Assembly (NCBI GenBank): GCA_002281775.1
Contig: NCGY01000006.1
Coordinates: 62,001 to 126,000 of the forward strand
DNA length: 64,000 nucleotides
Source: Hydrogenophilales bacterium 16-64-46
GTDB lineage: Bacteria; Pseudomonadota; Gammaproteobacteria; Burkholderiales; Thiobacillaceae
Reading direction: 5' to 3'
Part shown: positions 30,261 to 39,129 of the stretch, piece after piece
Numbering within the stretch: position 1 is the first letter of the stretch
Layout: every line of letters begins with the position of its first letter
The notes under the pieces: model-generated
What the model was told of the DNA's origin: nothing
The model's input: the letters and a program-made list of their open reading frames with translations, nothing else
Databases searched by the model: none
Translations under genes and position numbers: made by a program

Positions 30261-32552
30261 ATGACCAAACATTGGTTCCGCTGGCTGGCTGGCTTGCCCT
30301 TACTTTGGGGCGCAATGGCTGTTTCTCAAGCAGTGCACGCCCAGGAGGAACCGCTCGACCCGGAGGCGGCGTTCAGCCTGAGTGCACGCGCGATCGACGC
30401 CAATACGCTGGAGGCGCGCTGGAAGATTGCCGAGGGCTACTACATGTACCGCGACAAGTTCAAGTTCGAACTGGCCGGCGGCACGCTCGGAAAAACCACC
30501 CTGCCGCCCGGCAAGATGAAGGACGACGAAACCTTCGGTAAGGTCGAAACCTACCGCAAGGACGTGCGCATCATCCTGCCGATCCAGCGCACCCCCGGCA
30601 CCACCTCGGTCACGCTGAAGGCCACTTCGCAGGGCTGCTGGGACGGCGGGCTGTGCTACATGCCGCAGACCGTCTCGCTGTCGATCAAGCTGCCGGCCCT
30701 GGTTGCGTCTGCCGCAGCGGCTGACCTCCCACCCGCCGCCGCCCCGGCCACACCCGCCGTATCGGTCGCTTCGTCAGCCCTCGACAGCCTGCGCAGCCTG
30801 GGCGGCATGGACATGCCCAAGGTGCTGCCACCGGACGAAGCCTTTGTCGTGGCCGCTGCCATGCCCGACGCGCAAACCGTGCGCGTCGACTACACGCTCA
30901 CACCCGACACCTATCTCTATCGGGACAAGCTGGCGTGGAAAGTGAAATCGCCCGCCGGCGTGAGCGTCGCCCGCGCCGACACACCGGCAGGCGACATGAA
31001 GGACGACCCCACCTTTGGCAAGACCGAGGTCTATCACCAGAACTTTGCCGCCACCCTGCAATTGTCGCGCGCCCTTGCCGCCGGCGAAACGCTGATACTC
31101 GAAGCCGGCTGGCAGGGCTGCAACGACGCCGTCGGCATCTGCTACCCGCCGATCAATCGCGATTTCACCCTGACCGCGTCCGGTGCAGCGTCGGCCGGCA
31201 ACTCGGCCGCCGTACCCGCCGCCGGCAACGAATCCGACACCTCGCGCATCGAGCGCGTGCTCAAGGACGGCAGCTTCTGGGCCGTGGTCGCCACCTTCTT
31301 CGGCTTTGGCCTGCTGCTCGCGCTCACCCCCTGCGTGTTCCCCATGATTCCCATCCTCTCGGGCATCATCGCCGGCCAGAGCCACGACGTGCCGCTCACC
31401 AAGTCGCGCGGCTTCCTGCTGTCGCTCGCCTACGTGCTCGGCATGGCGATCACGTATGCGATGGCCGGCGTGGCCGCTGCGCTGTCGGGCACGCTGCTGT
31501 CGAACGCGCTGCAGAACCCCTGGGCGCTGGGCATCGGCGCAGGCGTGTTCGTGCTGCTCGCGCTGTCGATGTTCGGTTTCTTCGAAATCCAGCTGCCCAG
31601 CGCGCTCCAGAGCAAGTTCAACGACGCCTCCAACAAGATGAAGGGTGGCAACTTCGTCGGTGTGTTCATCATGGGCGCGCTGTCCGCCGTCATCGTCGGC
31701 CCCTGCGTCGCGCCGCCGCTGGCCGCCGCGCTGGCCTTCATCGCACAAACGGGCAACACCGTGCTCGGCGGCGTGGCACTATTTGTGCTGGCGCTGGGCA
31801 TGGGTGTGCCCTTGCTGCTGGTGGGCTTGTCGGCCGGCGCACTGTTGCCCCGAGCGGGTGGCTGGATGAACGCGGTGAAGTATTTCTTCGGCGTGCTCAT
31901 GCTGGCCATCGCCATCTACCTCATCTCGCCCATCATTCCCGACTGGGTGAACATGCTGCTGTGGGCGCTGCTGCTGATCGTTTCGGCCACCTACCTCTCC
32001 GCCCTCGACCCGCTGCCGGAAAAAGCCTCGGGCTGGAAGCGCCTGTGGAAAGGCCTCGGCGTGGTGCTGATGATCGGCGGCCTCGCGCTCATTGTCGGCA
32101 TGCTCGCCGGCAGCCGCGACCTGCTGCAACCGCTTGACGTCTTCAAGGGCGGCGCAGGCAGTGGCGCAGTGGCGACGGAACAGAAGGGCCTGCCCTTCGA
32201 GAAAGTGAAGGACGTGGCCGAACTCGACGCCCGGCTGGCTGCTGCCCAGGCCGACGGCAAAACCGTGATGCTCGACTTCTACGCCGACTGGTGCGTGTCG
32301 TGCAAGGAAATGGAACGCTTCACCTTCAGCGACGCCCGGGTCCAGGCCCGGCTGAAAGACACCGTGCTGCTCAAGGCCGACGTCACCGCCAACAGCGACG
32401 CCGACAAGGCGCTGCTCAAGCGCTTTGGCCTGTTCGGCCCGCCCGGCCTCATCTTCTGGACGGCGGACGGTGCCGAGTCCGGCTTCAAGGTGATCGGCTT
32501 CGAAAAACCGGAGAAATTCCTCGCCAGCATCGATTCGGCGCTCGGCAAGTAA
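30261..32552 (+). CDS. dsbD: Thiol:disulfide interchange protein DsbD with duplicated N-terminal domain
   Basis: Transfers electrons from cytosolic thioredoxin across the inner membrane to periplasmic DsbC/DsbG and cytochrome c maturation. After a signal peptide (about residues 1-27) come two tandem nDsbD-type domains: one with C126/C132 in QGCWDGGLC, the other with C287/C294 in QGCNDAVGIC. The eight-helix core carries C358 (LTPCVFPMIP) and C482 (VGPCVAPPL), and the C-terminal thioredoxin domain has CVSC (C678, C681). At 763 aa it is about 200 residues longer than E. coli DsbD because of the extra N-terminal domain. It follows cutA and ends at a strong terminator. Confidence 0.95.
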   Translation: MTKHWFRWLAGLPLLWGAMAVSQAVHAQEEPLDPEAAFSLSARAIDANTLEARWKIAEGYYMYRDKFKFELAGGTLGKTTLPPGKMKDDETFGKVETYRKDVRIILPIQRTPGTTSVTLKATSQGCWDGGLCYMPQTVSLSIKLPALVASAAAADLPPAAAPATPAVSVASSALDSLRSLGGMDMPKVLPPDEAFVVAAAMPDAQTVRVDYTLTPDTYLYRDKLAWKVKSPAGVSVARADTPAGDMKDDPTFGKTEVYHQNFAATLQLSRALAAGETLILEAGWQGCNDAVGICYPPINRDFTLTASGAASAGNSAAVPAAGNESDTSRIERVLKDGSFWAVVATFFGFGLLLALTPCVFPMIPILSGIIAGQSHDVPLTKSRGFLLSLAYVLGMAITYAMAGVAAALSGTLLSNALQNPWALGIGAGVFVLLALSMFGFFEIQLPSALQSKFNDASNKMKGGNFVGVFIMGALSAVIVGPCVAPPLAAALAFIAQTGNTVLGGVALFVLALGMGVPLLLVGLSAGALLPRAGGWMNAVKYFFGVLMLAIAIYLISPIIPDWVNMLLWALLLIVSATYLSALDPLPEKASGWKRLWKGLGVVLMIGGLALIVGMLAGSRDLLQPLDVFKGGAGSGAVATEQKGLPFEKVKDVAELDARLAAAQADGKTVMLDFYADWCVSCKEMERFTFSDARVQARLKDTVLLKADVTANSDADKALLKRFGLFGPPGLIFWTADGAESGFKVIGFEKPEKFLASIDSALGK

Positions 32553-32566
32553 GTTTGTAAAAAGAG

Positions 32567-32607
32567 ACACGGCCCCGCTGGTGCAAATCAGCGGGGCCGT
32601 GTTTTTT
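32567..32607 (+). terminator. Rho-independent terminator after dsbD
   Basis: A 14-bp perfect stem (ACACGGCCCCGCTG at 32567-32580 with 32589-32602) and an 8-base loop are followed by a T-run. It ends the cutA-dsbD transcript and, with the upstream A-run, may also act on the converging gene. Confidence 0.93.
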
Positions 32608-32624
32608 GCGAGATCAGTCTACGC

Positions 32625-33692
32625 TTAGGACGCGCTGCGCAGCACGCTGATCGCATCCATCAGCGGCGTGACGATGGGCTGGATCTTGCGGCGCATGAGC
32701 GAGCCGATGGCGGTGGTCTTGAGGAAGATGGGGCGCACGGTGTCGGCGTCGGCGGCGGCCAGCGTATCGAGTGCCGCGCAGTCGGATTCGAATTGCGGTG
32801 CGGCGGCGAGCAGGGCGGCACGCGCAGTCTCGCGGGTGGCGGCGTCTGCCTGGCGCAAGGGCGCGCACCAGTTCGCCAGCGCGTTCAGGGTGTGGTTCAC
32901 CACCTCCTGCACTTCGGGGCGGTCGAGAATCAGCGCGGTGGTGTAGATAAAAGTTTGCCCCTGGTCGGACAGGGCCTTGGCGAGCATCTGGCTGTAGGGG
33001 TTGTTGGCGAGCGCCGGCACGCTGGCGTGGTCGGCGCGCGCCGCGCGCAGCACGGGCAGCGCGTTCGGGCGCAGCTCAAGGAAGGCCACGTAATACGAAT
33101 TGCGGGCCACGCCGCGCTTCCAGATCGCCGCGCATTCCGCGTCGGTGAGCACGCCGGAATACAACATCACGGCGACGGTATCGAGTATGCCGACGTCGTC
33201 CTCATGCAAAAACGCCAGATGCTCGACGAGGAATTCCGCCAGGGTGCGCCCCATGCTGCCGTTGCACACCACGTCACGCATCAGCATCAGTCGCGCGTTT
33301 TCGATAGTGGGCATGCACCACCAGGCGTAGCGCGCGATCTCGTCGGTGAGCGCGGGCGAATGCACGACGGCGACGACAGCTTCTTCTTCCGCAATCAATA
33401 ACAGCTGCCCCAGATGCTGGGTCGAGAGCCCCGCCTGCGACTGCCGCGTCCAGCGCGTGAGGTGCACCGGATACCCGCCCGGCGAGCCCAGCGCGTGACC
33501 CGACAGCAGTTCGCGCACGCGCTTGAGATAACGATCCGGGCGGTCATTGGGCTTCAGAGGCACGCTGGCTTCGCCCTTGGGCGTGAGCGCCCACAGCGTC
33601 ATGTTCGATTCGTCGATGCGCACGGCCTTCAACTCGGTGTTGAAGAGCACGTTGAGCCGCAGTTCGTCTTCGGGGGAGAGTTCGTCGTTCAT
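32625..33692 (-). CDS. Conserved protein, DsrS-like (tentative)
   Basis: Soluble 355-aa protein with no signal peptide or membrane segment. The N-terminus (LSPEDELRLNVLF, then VRIDESNMTLWALTPKGEA) and the segment YLKRVRELLSGHALGSPGGYPV recall DsrS, encoded at the end of the dsr sulfur-oxidation cluster in purple sulfur bacteria and thiobacilli. That match is from memory, not from an alignment. The middle carries AWWCMPTIENARLMLMRDVV and a mainly helical C-terminal half. No other dsr genes are nearby. It is transcribed after the Fic gene with 43 bp between them. If the DsrS link is wrong it is simply a conserved hypothetical protein. Confidence 0.6.
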   Translation of the reverse strand: MNDELSPEDELRLNVLFNTELKAVRIDESNMTLWALTPKGEASVPLKPNDRPDRYLKRVRELLSGHALGSPGGYPVHLTRWTRQSQAGLSTQHLGQLLLIAEEEAVVAVVHSPALTDEIARYAWWCMPTIENARLMLMRDVVCNGSMGRTLAEFLVEHLAFLHEDDVGILDTVAVMLYSGVLTDAECAAIWKRGVARNSYYVAFLELRPNALPVLRAARADHASVPALANNPYSQMLAKALSDQGQTFIYTTALILDRPEVQEVVNHTLNALANWCAPLRQADAATRETARAALLAAAPQFESDCAALDTLAAADADTVRPIFLKTTAIGSLMRRKIQPIVTPLMDAISVLRSAS

Positions 33693-33735
33693 GGAATTGC
33701 TTCAGGTGAATGGCGGATATCGCTCGGACATGTCT

Positions 33736-34824
33736 CTACAGCGTCATGTCCGGCGGCGCTTCGCCCGCTAGAATGCGATATAGCGGCGGGTTGACGTAGT
33801 AGTTCGCGCGCCCGATTTTGCGTTTGAACAGGAATCCATCTTCTGCCAGCTTGTCGAGGTAGCGTGTAGCAGTGACGCGCGATACACCCAGATCGCGCTC
33901 GATGAATTCGATGCGGGTGTAGGGGTGCGAAAAAAGATTGTTGATGAGGTCCTGGCTGTAGAAGTGGTGCTTGGCACGAATGCGGTGTTTGTAATCGAGC
34001 AATTGCGCTTTGATGGCCTGGATGGTAGCGATACCGTCTTGCGCAGTGCGCTCGACGGCGACGAGCATGTAGCACACCCAGTCTTCCCAGGCGTCGCGCT
34101 CTCGTACGTCTTGCAGCAGGCGGTAGTACTCGGCCTTGGTGCGCACGATATGGCGGCTCAGGTAGAGCACAGGGCTGTCGAGCAAACCCTGTTTGACGAG
34201 GTAGAGCACGTTGATGATGCGACCGGTGCGGCCGTTGCCGTCGTAGAACGGGTGGATACTTTCGAACTGGTGGTGGGCAAGCGCCATTTTCACCAACGGG
34301 TCGGCATCGAAGGGCGCGTCTTCGTTGATGAATCGCTCCAGATCGCGCATGAGTTCAACGATGTCGTCAGGATTTTGCGGCGGGGTGTAAACCGTTTCGC
34401 CGTCGTCACGTTTGAGCGCCGTGCCCGGCAACACACGAAATCCGGCCCGGTTTTTTTCGAGTGTGGCCTGGATGTCGAGGATGTGGTTGTTGGTCAGCAG
34501 TCCGGTATCGCGGACAGCGCCAAACCCCACGCCCAGGGCTTGGCGACAGCGGGCAACCTCTTTTGCCGCCGCACTCTCGGGCGCATCGGCCAGATCGGCA
34601 TCGCGAAATAATTCGTCATGCGTGGTGACGATATTCTCGATTTCAGAACTGTCCTTGGCTTCCTGCAAGGCCAGTGTGCCAATCAGGATGCCCTGGTTGG
34701 GCATGGATGCTGCCACGCCTTTCAATTCAGCCAATCGCCGACTGGCGACATTGAGCTGCTTCAGCAAATCCGGCCTGTCAAAGCGCGCGGGATCCAAGTC
34801 TGTCAGTGGGTGTAAGCGTGTCAT
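33736..34824 (-). CDS. Fic family protein with inhibitory helix and C-terminal winged helix
   Basis: Probable AMP-transferase (or related nucleotidyl-transferase) that modifies target hydroxyl groups using ATP. The catalytic Fic motif is complete, HPFYDGNGRTGR (H191). The inhibitory motif is S59-x3-E63-N64 in SSEIEN at the N-terminal side, the class II self-inhibited arrangement. A winged-helix DNA-binding domain follows at the C-terminus (IEFIERDLGVSRVTATRYL). The ATG at 34824 is chosen; a GTG at 34842 is in frame but abuts the upstream palindrome. 362 aa. The operator-like repeats just upstream suggest autoregulation through the winged helix, which is an inference. Confidence 0.9.
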   Translation of the reverse strand: MTRLHPLTDLDPARFDRPDLLKQLNVASRRLAELKGVAASMPNQGILIGTLALQEAKDSSEIENIVTTHDELFRDADLADAPESAAAKEVARCRQALGVGFGAVRDTGLLTNNHILDIQATLEKNRAGFRVLPGTALKRDDGETVYTPPQNPDDIVELMRDLERFINEDAPFDADPLVKMALAHHQFESIHPFYDGNGRTGRIINVLYLVKQGLLDSPVLYLSRHIVRTKAEYYRLLQDVRERDAWEDWVCYMLVAVERTAQDGIATIQAIKAQLLDYKHRIRAKHHFYSQDLINNLFSHPYTRIEFIERDLGVSRVTATRYLDKLAEDGFLFKRKIGRANYYVNPPLYRILAGEAPPDMTL

Positions 34825-34843
34825 GGCCGAAGCAGTGTACACC

Positions 34844-34896
34844 CGACATGTATAGAAAAAACGATTTTCTATACATGTCGCAAGCGATATGTATAG
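34844..34896. promoter_or_regulatory. Three-copy operator-like repeat upstream of the Fic gene
   Basis: The 12-mer CGACATGTATAG occurs at 34844-34855, inverted at 34869-34880, and again direct with one change (CGATATGTATAG) at 34885-34896. The first two copies are part of a perfect 16-bp inverted repeat (34844-34859 / 34865-34880) with a 5-base loop. On the minus strand the motif contains -10-like TATACA boxes. The region is strikingly AT-rich for this genome and lies 20-70 bp upstream of the chosen Fic start codon. Confidence 0.7.
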
Positions 34897-34967
34897 GCTT
34901 GCCTATTTTTTGGAGCACAACGCTCAGTAACAACGCACGAAACACGCCCGATCTGCGATGCCCCACA

Positions 34968-36245
34968 TTACAGGGACTTAAACACCTCACGCGCCGCTGC
35001 CACGGTCGCGGCGATATCGTCGTCGGTGTGCGCGGCCGACACAAACCCGGCTTCGAAGGCGGAGGGCGCGAGGTAAAAACCCTTGTCCAGCATGGCGTGG
35101 AAAAATCGGTTGAACATCTCGCGGTTGCTGGCCATGACTTCGGCGAAGGTTTCGGGCGGGTTGTCGGCGAAATAGAGGCCGAACATGCCGCCCTGGCAAT
35201 CGGCGCAGAAGGTCACGCCGGCGTCTTTCGCGGCTAGGTTCAGGCCTTCGCACAGGGCGAGGGTTTTCGCCCCGAGTGCTTCGTAGAAGCCGGGTTGCGA
35301 GACGGCGTTGAGCGTGGCCAGGCCGGCGGCGACGGAGACCGGGTTGCCGGAGAGCGTGCCGGCCTGATAGACGGGACCGACGGGGGCGAGCGCGTCCATC
35401 ACGTCCGCGCGGCCGCCGAAGGCACCGACGGGCATGCCGCCACCGATGACCTTGCCGAGCGTGGTCAGATCCGGCTTGATGCCCAACACGCTTTGTGCGC
35501 CGCCCAGCGCAACGCGGAAGCCGGTCATTACTTCGTCGAAGATGAGCAAAGCGCCGTGGGCGTCGCACAGTCGGCGCATCGCGGCCATGAATTCGGGCGT
35601 CGGTTTGACGAGGTTCATGTTGCCGACAAACGGCTCGACGATGATGCAGGCGATTTCGTTGCCGATCTCGGCAAAGGTGCGCTCCAGCCCCGCGACGTCG
35701 TTGTAGTCGAGCACCAGTGTTTCGGCGGCGACCGCGGCGGGCACGCCGGCGGACGTGGGGTTGCCGAAGGTGAGCGCGCCGGAGCCGGCTTTCACCAGCA
35801 GGAAATCGGCGTGGCCGTGGTAGCAGCCTTCGAACTTGATGAACTTGCTGCGACCGGTGAAGCCGCGTGCCAGCCGGATGGCGCTCATCGTTGCTTCGGT
35901 GCCGGATGACACCAGCCGTACTTTTTCAATGGAGGGCACGAGTTCGCGGATCTTGTACGCGATGGTGAGTTCGGGCTCTGACGGCGCGCCGAACGACAGG
36001 CCGTTCGCGGCGGCGTCCTGCACCGCCTTGACCGTGCCGGGGTGGGCGTGGCCGAGGATGGCCGGGCCCCAGGAACCGACGTAATCGGTATACCGCTTGC
36101 CGTCGGCATCCCACACGTAGGCACCGTTGGCGCGGGCAAAAAACACCGGTGTGCCACCAACGCTCCTGAACGCGCGGACGGGCGAATTCACCCCGCCGGG
36201 GATGACGGCTTGCGATTGTTCGAAGAGGGTTTCGTTGCGGCTCAT
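34968..36245 (-). CDS. hemL: Glutamate-1-semialdehyde 2,1-aminomutase
   Basis: PLP enzyme that converts glutamate-1-semialdehyde to 5-aminolevulinate, the tetrapyrrole precursor (C5 pathway). The N-terminal [48 protein letters not shown] and the PLP lysine in [17 protein letters not shown] are all conserved. The ATG at 36245 gives 425 aa and the family N-terminus. An ATG at 36257, overlapping the thiE stop as ATGA, would add four residues. It is co-transcribed after thiD and thiE. Confidence 0.96.
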   Translation of the reverse strand: MSRNETLFEQSQAVIPGGVNSPVRAFRSVGGTPVFFARANGAYVWDADGKRYTDYVGSWGPAILGHAHPGTVKAVQDAAANGLSFGAPSEPELTIAYKIRELVPSIEKVRLVSSGTEATMSAIRLARGFTGRSKFIKFEGCYHGHADFLLVKAGSGALTFGNPTSAGVPAAVAAETLVLDYNDVAGLERTFAEIGNEIACIIVEPFVGNMNLVKPTPEFMAAMRRLCDAHGALLIFDEVMTGFRVALGGAQSVLGIKPDLTTLGKVIGGGMPVGAFGGRADVMDALAPVGPVYQAGTLSGNPVSVAAGLATLNAVSQPGFYEALGAKTLALCEGLNLAAKDAGVTFCADCQGGMFGLYFADNPPETFAEVMASNREMFNRFFHAMLDKGFYLAPSAFEAGFVSAAHTDDDIAATVAAAREVFKSL

Positions 36246-36253
36246 GGCTGGTT

Positions 36254-36898
36254 TCATTCTTCGGGTTCGGTTGCGAAAAGTTGATTGAGATCGTGCGCGG
36301 CGGCGCGGACGTCGGGCGCGTTGAACAGCGCCGACAGCACGGCGAGGCTGTCTGCCCCGGCATCCAGCAGCGTCGCGGCGTTGCCGGAGGTGATGCCGCC
36401 GATGGCGACCAGCGGCACGCAGATGGCCTCGCGCGCCGAACGCAGCACATCCAGCGACGCACGCGGCGCATCGGGTTTGGTCGGCGAAGGAAAGAAGCTG
36501 CCAAACGCCACGTAGTCAGCGCCCGCGTCCAAGGCGGCTTTGGCCAGATCGAGGCTCTGGTAGCAGCTGGCACCGACGAATTTCTTCGGTCCAAGGATGA
36601 TGCGGGCTTCACGCAGGCTGCCGTCGTCGCGTCCCAGATGCACGCCGTCGGCGTCGGCCAGATCCGCCAGCCGCAGGTCGTCGTTAACGATCAGCGGCAC
36701 GCCAAAGCGCCGGCACAAGGCCACCAGTTCGCTCGCCTGCTCGTAGCGACGGGCCACGTCGGCAGATTTGTCGCGGTACTGCACGGCGGCCACGCCACCT
36801 GCCAGGGCGGCTTCGACCAGCGTCAGCAGGCGCGCGGTGTCGGCTGTTTCAGGGGTGAGGGCGTAAATGCCGCCGGGAAACGGGCGCGACGGGTTCAT
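36254..36898 (-). CDS. thiE: Thiamine-phosphate synthase
   Basis: TIM-barrel enzyme that joins hydroxymethylpyrimidine pyrophosphate and thiazole phosphate to thiamine phosphate. Key segments are [58 protein letters not shown] and the phosphate-binding AIGGITSGN. It is 214 aa, normal. Its start overlaps the thiD stop by 4 bp and its stop meets the start of hemL. Confidence 0.95.
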   Translation of the reverse strand: MNPSRPFPGGIYALTPETADTARLLTLVEAALAGGVAAVQYRDKSADVARRYEQASELVALCRRFGVPLIVNDDLRLADLADADGVHLGRDDGSLREARIILGPKKFVGASCYQSLDLAKAALDAGADYVAFGSFFPSPTKPDAPRASLDVLRSAREAICVPLVAIGGITSGNAATLLDAGADSLAVLSALFNAPDVRAAAHDLNQLFATEPEE

Positions 36899-37737
36899 GC
36901 GTTGCCTTCGGTCTGCCCATCCTGCGCCCAGAAGAAGCGTTCGGGAATGTACTGGCCCATGCCAGGACGGAACGCGGCCTTGAGCGTTTCGTAGGTGAAG
37001 TTCTGTGCTTCGCGCACGGCTGTGGGCATATCCTGGCCGTAAGCCAGGGCGGCGGCGATAGCCGACGCAAGGGTGCAGCCCGAGCCGTGGTAGCTACCGG
37101 GCAGCCGGTCCCAGGCGTCGGTCTGCACGTGGCCTTTGGTGTCGTACAGGCTGTTCAGCACGCGCGGGGTGTTCTCATGGGTGCCGGTGATGAGGACGTA
37201 CTCACAGCCCAGTTCGGTGAGCCGCGCCGCACAGGCGGCAAGATCAAGATCCTCCTCGTCCGACTCGAACAGCGCCAGCCGGCGCGCTTCGTGGCTGTTG
37301 GGCGTGAGGATGGTGGTCTGCGGAATGAGCATGTCGCGCATCGCGGCGATCATGTCTTCGCTGGCGAATTCGTCGCCGCGCCCCGACGCCAGAACGGGGT
37401 CGAGCACCACCGGGATGTCGGGGTAGTCTGAGAGGATCTCGGCAATGACGGCGATGGCCTCCGGGCTGCCGAGCATCCCCAGCTTGAAGGCCGAAACCGG
37501 CACGTCTTCCAGCAGCATGCGCGCCTGGTCGAGCACCCAGTCGGCGTCGATGGCGAGGATGCTGTCCACGCCCGCGGTGTCCTGCACCGTCAGTGCGGTC
37601 ACCACCGTCAACGGGTGGCAGCCCATGCTGGCCAGGGTCAGCAGATCGGCCTGGATACCCGCTCCGCCCGTGGGATCGGACGCGGCAAAGCTCAGCACCA
37701 GAGGCGGCGTGGGCTTGGGAGAGAAAATAGGCGGCAT
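36895..37737 (-). CDS. thiD: Hydroxymethylpyrimidine/phosphomethylpyrimidine kinase
   Basis: Ribokinase-fold enzyme that phosphorylates HMP and HMP-phosphate for thiamine synthesis. The substrate motif SFAASDPTGGAGIQADL, FKLGMLG, DPVLASGRGDE, LTPNSHEA and the anion-hole/catalytic motif HGSGCTLASAIAA are present. It is 280 aa. First gene of the thiD-thiE-hemL unit, divergent from the rubredoxin gene with 52 bp between starts. No thiamine riboswitch is recognisable in that space. Confidence 0.94.
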   Translation of the reverse strand: MPPIFSPKPTPPLVLSFAASDPTGGAGIQADLLTLASMGCHPLTVVTALTVQDTAGVDSILAIDADWVLDQARMLLEDVPVSAFKLGMLGSPEAIAVIAEILSDYPDIPVVLDPVLASGRGDEFASEDMIAAMRDMLIPQTTILTPNSHEARRLALFESDEEDLDLAACAARLTELGCEYVLITGTHENTPRVLNSLYDTKGHVQTDAWDRLPGSYHGSGCTLASAIAAALAYGQDMPTAVREAQNFTYETLKAAFRPGMGQYIPERFFWAQDGQTEGNA

Positions 37738-37789
37738 GGGGTCACTGCTTTAGAATAAGCAGCGATTTTAGCCGATTCGACCCCCACCC

Positions 37790-37972
37790 ATGACCGAGAC
37801 GACCGAATACCGCAGCTGGATGTGCCTGATCTGCGGCTGGATCTACCACGAGGAAACCGGCGCGCCGGACGACGGCATCCCCCCCGGCACCCGCTGGGAA
37901 GATGTGCCAGTGAACTGGACCTGCCCGGATTGCGGTGCGCGCAAAGACGATTTCGAGATGGTCGCGTTCTGA
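37790..37972 (+). CDS. Rubredoxin
   Basis: Small one-iron electron carrier of 60 aa. The two CxxC knuckles are C12/C15 (CLICGW) and C45/C48 (CPDCGA), with the aromatic residues typical of the fold (IYHEETG, NWTCPDCG). In many betaproteobacteria a rubredoxin gene sits beside thiD, as here. The partner enzyme is unknown. The short AT-rich spacer to thiD must hold both promoters. Confidence 0.95.
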   Translation: MTETTEYRSWMCLICGWIYHEETGAPDDGIPPGTRWEDVPVNWTCPDCGARKDDFEMVAF

Positions 37973-38084
37973 GCTTCCTTCGTCTGCATATAGTAGGAAC
38001 CGCTCAAGATTCCCCCAATACCAGCGATAATCGGGGTAGACCGCCTTCAAGGCGGCGAAAAAGACAATATCGAGGAGACACATC

Positions 38085-38987
38085 ATGCTGTTACGCTGGA
38101 TTTCTGGTTGCACGCTGTTCATCTGGTCCGCGGTGGTCTGGGCCATTTCCCCTTATATTCAGGGCGAGTCGGTCGCAGGTGGCAGCGTCCAGGCCGTCGC
38201 TTCCGCCGTCGAAGGCAAACTCAAGAACGGCGGCTTCAAGGTTGTCGGAAAATATTTCCCCAAAGGACTCAACGGCATGGGGATCGTGGTGGCCACAGAC
38301 GACGCCATGCTCGACGAGGTCGGCACGGTCGGCGGCCATGCCATCCTGGGCGCGACTATTCGCGTGGGTGTCAAGGCCGACGGCAGTGTGGGCTACACCA
38401 ACCCCGACTACTGGTATCGCGCCTATTTCCGCCGGGGCTTCGACAAGCGTGAAGGCGCGGTCAAGGCCCTGCAAGCCAGGCTGGAAAGAACACTGGGTGC
38501 TGGCAAGGGTATGGGCGGTGACGAAACGGCATCGACCCTGACAAATTACCGCTACATGATCGGCATGGAACGTCTCGATGCCTCGAAAAGCCTGCTGAGG
38601 GAATTCGACAGCTTCAAGGATGCCCTCAAGACCGTGCGCGACAATCTGGCCAAGGGCACCGGCAAGACCAGCAAAATCTACGAAGTGGTGATGCCCGACC
38701 GCAAGCTGGCTGTCTTTGGCGTGGCGATGCACGAAGTCTCCCAGGGCGACGGCGAATGGCTGAAGAAGATCGAGATGACCCAGAGCCTCGCGGGACTGCC
38801 TTACGAGATCTACATCGTCGACAAGGACGTGCGCGCGCCGCACGCGCGTTTCCGCGTCGCCCTGGCCTTCCCCGACGTGGGCATGGGACAGTTCATGCGC
38901 ATCTCCGCCCTGCCCAACCAGGTGATCGAAACCCTGGGGTCGGTCGCCGGGGTGGAAAAGAAAGAAGTCGAATCCGCCTGGCAATGA
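38085..38987 (+). CDS. Secreted protein of unknown function
   Basis: Exported 300-aa protein I cannot assign. A signal peptide (residues about 1-20, FIWSAVVWA) is followed by a mixed alpha/beta body. Segments such as VASAVEGKLKNGGFKVVGKY and MGIVVATDD recall DUF302-like domains, and a second similar half begins near residue 185 (YEVVMPDRKLAVFGVAMHEV, FRVALAFPDVGMG). This resemblance is visual only. It is preceded by GAGGAGA 7 bases before the ATG, and ends at a strong terminator separating it from the pil cluster. No cysteines or obvious metal-binding motifs are seen in the mature part. Confidence 0.7.
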   Translation: MLLRWISGCTLFIWSAVVWAISPYIQGESVAGGSVQAVASAVEGKLKNGGFKVVGKYFPKGLNGMGIVVATDDAMLDEVGTVGGHAILGATIRVGVKADGSVGYTNPDYWYRAYFRRGFDKREGAVKALQARLERTLGAGKGMGGDETASTLTNYRYMIGMERLDASKSLLREFDSFKDALKTVRDNLAKGTGKTSKIYEVVMPDRKLAVFGVAMHEVSQGDGEWLKKIEMTQSLAGLPYEIYIVDKDVRAPHARFRVALAFPDVGMGQFMRISALPNQVIETLGSVAGVEKKEVESAWQ

Positions 38988-39002
38988 GTCCGGGTCGGAC
39001 CG

Positions 39003-39031
39003 AAAAGCACTGCTCTGGCAGTGCTTTTTTT
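39003..39031 (+). terminator. Rho-independent terminator before the pil cluster
   Basis: Stem GCACTGC (39007-39013) / GCAGTGC (39018-39024), extended by A/T pairs, with a 4-base loop and seven T residues. It ends transcription of the unknown secreted gene 16 bp after its stop. Confidence 0.93.
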
Positions 39032-39129
39032 ACGTCGGCGTGTCGGCTAAAGAAGCGCGCCAGCCTGCCGTAATTCAAGCACGCAGGGGCGGCAAATGCC
39101 GTCCGTCAACGATCCCCTGGAGACGACGA

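Noticed and set aside
37738..37789. Thiamine (TPP) riboswitch before thiD
   Set aside because: The 52-bp spacer is too short and lacks the conserved TPP aptamer sequences.
38056..38075. CCGCCTT/AAGGCGG hairpin as a terminator after rubredoxin
   Set aside because: Short stem with a one-base loop and followed by A residues on the plus strand, not T residues.
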